Part shown: one piece after another, positions 5,720 to 9,848 of the stretch | Layout of the letters: each line of letters starts with the position of its first letter | Numbering within the stretch: the stretch's first letter is position 1 | Assembly: GCA_011524805.1 (NCBI GenBank) | Contig: WTJO01000142.1 | Coordinates: 1-9,848, forward strand | Origin: Alphaproteobacteria bacterium | GTDB lineage: Bacteria > Pseudomonadota > Alphaproteobacteria > Puniceispirillales > Puniceispirillaceae | DNA: 9,848 nucleotides | Reading direction: 5' to 3' | The notes under the pieces: generated by a model | Databases searched by the model: none | The model's input: only the letters and a program-made list of their open reading frames with translations | What the model was told of the DNA's origin: nothing | Translations under genes and position numbers: made by a program

Positions 5720-6757
5720 ATGCTTGGTTCAATTTTTGGCTTTATGTCTGCCGATATAGGCATTGATCTTGGTACGGCTAATACGCTGGTATATGTCAAG
5801 GGCAGAGGCATTGTTCTTAACGAGCCGTCAGTTGTTGCCATGGCACAGGTAAGAGGCAAGACACAGGTGCTTGCTGTTGGTGAAGAAGCCAAGGTCATGC
5901 TTGGTAAAACCCCCGGAAATATCAAAGCTATCCGGCCTATGGCAGATGGGGTGATTGCCGATTTTGAAGTCGCCGAAGAAATGATCAAGCATTTCATCCT
6001 GAAGGTGAATGGCCGGTTCTCGCTTGCCCGTCCGCAAATGATTATCTGTGTGCCTTCTGGTTCTACCGCTGTTGAACGCCGCGCTATTCAGGAATCTGCC
6101 GAGGCTGCTGGCGCGCGTAGGGTATTTCTGATCGAAGAGCCTATGGCGGCGGCCATCGGGGCTGACCTGCCTGTTACCGAGCCGTCAGGCTCAATGGTTG
6201 TGGATGTCGGGGGCGGCACCACAGAGGTGGCTATCCTGTCGCTTGGCAATATTGTTTATGCCCATTCTGTGCGTGTTGGCGGTGACAAGATTGACGAGGC
6301 GATTATCGGCTATATGCGCCGCACCCACAATCTGCTGATTGGTGAGGCTACAGCCGAGCGGATCAAAAAGACCATCGGTATTGCACGCCGCCCCGAGAAG
6401 ACAAAGAGCGTCCGTATTGAGGTAAGAGGGCGCGATTTGGTAAATGGCGTGCCAAAAGAAATCTCAATTTCTGAATCTCAGGTAGCTGACGCAATATCAG
6501 ACCCGTTGAAGCAGATTGTAGAAGGGGTGAAAATGGCGCTTGAGCAAGCCCCGCCGGAACTGGCTGCGGATATTGTTGAAAAAGGTATTGTGCTAACAGG
6601 TGGCGGTGCCATGCTAAGAGAAATGGACGCTGTTCTTCGTGAAGCTACGGGCTTGCCTATCTCTATCGCAGAAGACCCGCTCTTTTGCGTGGTAAGAGGC
6701 ACAGGACGTTGTCTTGAGGAATTGAAGACATTGCGCCATGTGCTGATAGGGGCATAA
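5720..6757 (+). CDS. mreB: Rod-shape-determining actin homolog MreB
   Basis: MreB is a bacterial actin that forms membrane-bound filaments and steers lateral wall synthesis. The 345 residues align along their whole length with proteobacterial MreB as I recall it. The phosphate-1 loop is DLGTANTLVYVKGRGIVLNEPSVVA (D16 onward, abridged to its conserved positions D16, G18 and T19). FLIEEPMAAAIGA, the phosphate-2 loop VVDVGGGTTEVA and the adenosine motif VLTGGGAMLRE follow. The N-terminus MLGSIFGF is hydrophobic, fitting direct membrane contact. ATG 5720 was chosen over the in-frame TTG at 5699 because GGTAGGG (5708-5714) is a suitable Shine-Dalgarno and the length then matches the family. It is the first gene of mreBCD-mrdA, with 6 bp before mreC. 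Confidence 0.97.
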   Translation: MLGSIFGFMSADIGIDLGTANTLVYVKGRGIVLNEPSVVAMAQVRGKTQVLAVGEEAKVMLGKTPGNIKAIRPMADGVIADFEVAEEMIKHFILKVNGRFSLARPQMIICVPSGSTAVERRAIQESAEAAGARRVFLIEEPMAAAIGADLPVTEPSGSMVVDVGGGTTEVAILSLGNIVYAHSVRVGGDKIDEAIIGYMRRTHNLLIGEATAERIKKTIGIARRPEKTKSVRIEVRGRDLVNGVPKEISISESQVADAISDPLKQIVEGVKMALEQAPPELAADIVEKGIVLTGGGAMLREMDAVLREATGLPISIAEDPLFCVVRGTGRCLEELKTLRHVLIGA

Positions 6758-6763
6758 AAGACG

Positions 6764-7687
6764 ATGCAAAAGCGGTCAGCGACTAAACGTGCTGGACAGG
6801 CCGCTAAGCTTGCCAATATTTTGATTATTCTGCTTGGCTTTATTCTGATTTTTATTGCCAAGGTGGATTTGTTTGCGGTCAGGACTGTCCAGACTTCTAC
6901 CTCTGGTGTGCTCGCCCCTCTATTTGACGCAATGACAACCCCGCTTACCGCTGTCCAGACCATGGTTGACGGGGTACGAACTGCCGCTTCCTTAAGAGAA
7001 GAAACCATCAGGCTGCGGGCTGAAAATGAGCGGCTGAAACGCTGGCAGAGACGGGCAGAAATTCTGGAAAGTGAAAACAGGGAATTGCGCACTGTGCTTG
7101 GCGCGGTAATACCGCCAGACAGAGAAGCTGTTACCGCAAGAGCGGTTGCTACTCCCGGCAATAGCTTCTCGCATACGCTGTTAATCCGTCATGGTGCAGA
7201 ACGGCGTATCAGGCGCGGCGATCCGGTTGTCACCGCAGACGGGCTGGTAGGATACATTATAGATGTTGGGCGCGGATATTCATGGGTACTTCTGATAAGT
7301 GATGTGAATTCGCGTATCCCTGTTCTGCTATCCTCATCATCATGGCCAGGTCTGGCAATCGGGCGTAATGCATCAGAACTGGAACTGGGCTTTCTGCCAT
7401 TACAGGCACAACCGCGTGAAAATGAGCTGGTGCTTACCTCAGGTCATGGCGATGTATTGCCACCCGGATTGCCTGTGGGGCGGGTAAATAGAGGCGATGT
7501 AGGCGGCCATTACACGCTTACGCCTGTGGTTGAGCTACAAAAGATTTCCTATGTATCTATTCTGGTGCGTCCTGAAGGGGCAGCAAGGGCTGATGTAGAC
7601 GGATTTGACAGATTTTATAATCCGGTACCTGAACAGGATGGTGGCCGGATGCTGGAAGGTTTTACCACCAAAGATATTGTGCAATAG
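6764..7687 (+). CDS. mreC: Rod-shape-determining protein MreC
   Basis: MreC is a bitopic inner-membrane protein. Its periplasmic part scaffolds and activates PBP2-RodA in the elongasome. The protein has 307 residues. A basic cytosolic tail (KRSATKRAGQAAK) is followed by one membrane segment at about residues 17-32. A coiled coil at about 78-110 is rich in Leu, Glu and Arg (RLRAENERLKR, ESENRELRTVLG). The beta-rich MreC core follows, with GDPVVTADGLVGYI, WVLLISDVNSRIPV and the late LVLTSGHGDVLPPGLPVG. The C-terminal 30 residues or so are polar and probably disordered. The ATG at 6764 has only a distant AGGGG upstream, near the mreB end, which suggests translation coupled to mreB. Confidence 0.95.
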   Translation: MQKRSATKRAGQAAKLANILIILLGFILIFIAKVDLFAVRTVQTSTSGVLAPLFDAMTTPLTAVQTMVDGVRTAASLREETIRLRAENERLKRWQRRAEILESENRELRTVLGAVIPPDREAVTARAVATPGNSFSHTLLIRHGAERRIRRGDPVVTADGLVGYIIDVGRGYSWVLLISDVNSRIPVLLSSSSWPGLAIGRNASELELGFLPLQAQPRENELVLTSGHGDVLPPGLPVGRVNRGDVGGHYTLTPVVELQKISYVSILVRPEGAARADVDGFDRFYNPVPEQDGGRMLEGFTTKDIVQ

Positions 7688-7695
7688 GCGAGATA

Positions 7696-8241
7696 ATGAG
7701 TGTAAATAGTCCACTTGACAGTCCGGCTGATGTACGGTCAACCCTGCCAACGCAGATTTTGATTGCGCTGGCCGGCCTGCTGTTGGTGTTTCTGGAAGGC
7801 TCACTTGCCACATGGTCGATTTTCTATGCCTCTGTGCCGTTGCCAACCATTGCCTTTATCTATTATATGCGGGTTAATTATCCGCATTTACTGTCTCTGC
7901 CGGTGATACTGCTGATGGGTCTGTTTGGCGAGATGATGTTCTTTGATATGCTTGGCTCGCGCGCAACTGGGCTGATGATTGTAGCATTGCTGTCACAGCT
8001 GAATATGGCAAGTCAGCAACATGTTGAATTTACCGAATTATGGGCAAATTTCTGCCTGATTGTGCTGGTATATATCATATTCAGACTGGCGGTATTTTTT
8101 GTTTTCTACTTTACCTTTCCGGACTGGCGGGCAGTATTTTTTCAGGCTGGAATCACGATGTTTCTGTTTCCGTTCTTTTTTGTGGTAATGTCATCCATAT
8201 CAGCGTCCCTTTCCCAGCTATTCGGGAGTAATTCTAGATAA
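7696..8241 (+). CDS. mreD: Rod-shape-determining membrane protein MreD
   Basis: MreD is a small integral membrane protein that partners MreC in the elongasome. The 181 residues are almost all membrane-spanning. I see about five hydrophobic segments: LPTQILIALAGLLLVFLEG (residues ~17-35), the IAFIYYM region (~52-58), a segment around LSLPVILLMGLFGEMMFF, then NFCLIVLVYIIFRLAVFFVF, and ITMFLFPFFFVVMSS near the C-terminus. Identification rests on this profile together with the gene's place between mreC and mrdA, because MreD sequences are poorly conserved. The start lies 8 bp after mreC, with AGGCGAG overlapping the mreC stop as a plausible ribosome site. Confidence 0.9.
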   Translation: MSVNSPLDSPADVRSTLPTQILIALAGLLLVFLEGSLATWSIFYASVPLPTIAFIYYMRVNYPHLLSLPVILLMGLFGEMMFFDMLGSRATGLMIVALLSQLNMASQQHVEFTELWANFCLIVLVYIIFRLAVFFVFYFTFPDWRAVFFQAGITMFLFPFFFVVMSSISASLSQLFGSNSR

Positions 8242-8255
8242 GTTAAGTTGATGGC

Positions 8256-9848
8256 GTGAAAAAACGGAAAGAACAAAGAGAGCTATCGTCAGTTATCACC
8301 CGCAGATTATTTCTGATAGGGGCCGGTCAGATTTTGCTTGGGGCAGGGCTGGTTGGCAGATTATACCAGTTGCAGATTGCACAGGCAGAAAATTACCAGC
8401 TTCTGTCAGATAGAAACCAGTTTGACAAGCGCCGTGTGCTGGCACCACGTGGCAGGCTGTTTGACAGTCAGGGCAGATTGCTGGCAGGCAATTCAGAGGT
8501 GTTCGAGCTGAATATGCTGCCTGCGCGCGTAGCCAATCTTGATACATGGCTAGAAAATGTACAGAAACTGATTGACCTGTCTCCAGATGATATAAAGCGG
8601 ATAAAAGACGATATTGCAGACCAGCCGGATTTTCTGGAAGTCACGGTAAAATCAGGCCTGACCCAGCGAGAGCTGGCACGGGTGGCCATTTTGTCGCCAG
8701 TGCTGGAAGGTGCGTTATTTCATAAATCTTTTCGCCGGATTTACCCGCAAGGCTGGATGACTGCGCATGTCACAGGCTATGTATCGCCTGCAAACCAGAA
8801 AGATGTTAGCCGCGACCCGCAATTGCGCTATTTGCCGGGGCTTCGTATTGGCCGGTCAGGCATTGAACATACGCTTGAGCCTGCGCTAGCCGGACAGCTG
8901 GGCGTTGAACGTATTGAGGTAAATGCGCAAGGCAAGCCTGTGCGCGTGCTCGAAGATAAGCCTGCCGAGGCTGGTGTTGATGTTAATCTTAGTATCGATA
9001 TTGAGCTTCAGGCATTTGCAACAGAGCGCCTGCGCCGCGGGAAATCCGATATTGTGCCTTTGCACAATCAGGAAGTGCAGATGGCACTGCTGAAAAATGA
9101 CGAATTGCGGGCACATGTCACCACTGGCGATACGCTGGTGCTTCGTGATGAAAGAGGCCGGCTGGTTCCGCCTGAATCTGGCGCGGTGACAGTTATTGAT
9201 ATCCAGACAGGCGAGATAAAGGCAATGGTGTCGGCACCAAGCTATGATCCCAACCTGTTTTCAGGCCAGCTGTCTTTACGTGACTGGAAACGGCTGAATG
9301 AACATCCTCGCACGCCATTGCTGAACAGAGCTATTTCAGGGCTGTATGCGCCAGGTTCTACCTTCAAGATGGTGGTTGCCGCCGCCGCGCTGGAAGCAGG
9401 CGTAATCAGCCCGTCTAGCAAGATTAAATGTGAAGGCAGTTTTGACTTTGGCCAGCGCACTTTCCATTGCTGGAATGAAAAGGGTCATGGATTTGTAGAT
9501 ATGATAAGTTCGCTCGAACGGTCCTGCGATATTTATTATTACCAGATTGCGCTAAAGACAGGGATTAACCGGATTAACAATATGGCTCGGCGTCTTGGTC
9601 TTGGCGAGGTTACCGATATCGGCCTGCCGTCAGAACGTGCGGGTATTATCCCTGATAGAGACTGGAAACAGCAAAATAGAGGGGTGCCATGGACACCGGG
9701 CGAGACTGTGGTGGCAGGTATCGGTCAGGGTTTTGTGCTGACAACACCGATACAGCTGGCAGTTATGACAGCGCGGATAGCAAATGGCAAAAAGGCCGTT
9801 ATCCCGACCATGCAGTCACAAAATGGCACAATACCAGAGTTTGCAGAC
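8256..9848 (+). CDS. mrdA: Peptidoglycan D,D-transpeptidase PBP2 (MrdA), 3' end beyond the window
   Basis: This class B penicillin-binding protein cross-links new lateral-wall peptidoglycan together with RodA, under MreBCD guidance. I translated 531 residues, and the frame is open at the right edge. A basic start (KKRKEQRE) leads into one membrane anchor at about 18-33. The pedestal domain starts with LAPRGRLFDSQGRLLAGN. The transpeptidase domain has the SxxK box S368-T-F-K371 in APGSTFKM and the second box S423-C-D425. The KTG box and end are missing. GTG 8256 is the only usable start after the in-frame stop at 8244, and it has no strong Shine-Dalgarno. It follows mreD by 14 bp. About 40 residues (roughly 262-308) lie before GAVTVIDIQTGEIKAMVS, where I expect only a short linker. 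Confidence 0.95.
   Translation, partial: MKKRKEQRELSSVITRRLFLIGAGQILLGAGLVGRLYQLQIAQAENYQLLSDRNQFDKRRVLAPRGRLFDSQGRLLAGNSEVFELNMLPARVANLDTWLENVQKLIDLSPDDIKRIKDDIADQPDFLEVTVKSGLTQRELARVAILSPVLEGALFHKSFRRIYPQGWMTAHVTGYVSPANQKDVSRDPQLRYLPGLRIGRSGIEHTLEPALAGQLGVERIEVNAQGKPVRVLEDKPAEAGVDVNLSIDIELQAFATERLRRGKSDIVPLHNQEVQMALLKNDELRAHVTTGDTLVLRDERGRLVPPESGAVTVIDIQTGEIKAMVSAPSYDPNLFSGQLSLRDWKRLNEHPRTPLLNRAISGLYAPGSTFKMVVAAAALEAGVISPSSKIKCEGSFDFGQRTFHCWNEKGHGFVDMISSLERSCDIYYYQIALKTGINRINNMARRLGLGEVTDIGLPSERAGIIPDRDWKQQNRGVPWTPGETVVAGIGQGFVLTTPIQLAVMTARIANGKKAVIPTMQSQNGTIPEFAD

Noticed and set aside
6478..7161. 227-codon - strand open frame
   Set aside because: It spans the mreB-mreC junction antisense to two well-identified genes and has a low-complexity Ser/Ala/Arg composition, typical of a shadow frame.

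Overview
The window looks like chromosomal DNA of an alphaproteobacterium, probably marine and of moderate G+C. The best guess is a SAR116-like lineage, but that placement is an inference from gene style, not a measurement. It holds ordinary housekeeping genes packed on the + strand. The one exception is serB, on the - strand at the left edge. I see no mobile elements, CRISPR arrays, rRNA genes or tRNA genes.

Layout. serB (phosphoserine phosphatase, 3' end cut off by the window edge) and miaA (tRNA dimethylallyltransferase) diverge from a 40-bp gap. Next comes a non-coding stretch of about 330 bp. It holds a good promoter overlapping the miaA stop codon, a 27-codon ORF rich in Leu/Ile/Val codons, five imperfect GATTCTG-type repeats and a strong 15-bp-arm hairpin. 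I read this stretch as a branched-chain amino acid attenuation leader. It is followed by ilvB and ilvN (the two acetohydroxyacid synthase subunits), a strong intrinsic terminator, a separate promoter with a G+C-rich structured 5' UTR, and ilvC (ketol-acid reductoisomerase). A second terminator ends the amino acid block.

The right-hand third is the cell-shape operon mreB-mreC-mreD-mrdA, with 6, 8 and 14 bp between genes. mrdA (PBP2) runs off the right edge before its KTG box.

How the genes work together. IlvB/IlvN and IlvC carry out the first two shared steps of Ile/Val/Leu synthesis. IlvN keeps the residues linked to valine feedback, and the leader ORF would add a transcriptional response to charged BCAA tRNAs. 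MreB, MreC, MreD and PBP2 form the core of the elongasome, which builds the lateral wall of rod-shaped cells.

The observations most worth a second look are the undescribed-looking ilvB leader (a near-leaderless leader peptide with several mutually exclusive RNA pairings), the structured ilvC 5' UTR, and an insert of about 40 residues in PBP2 ahead of its transpeptidase domain.
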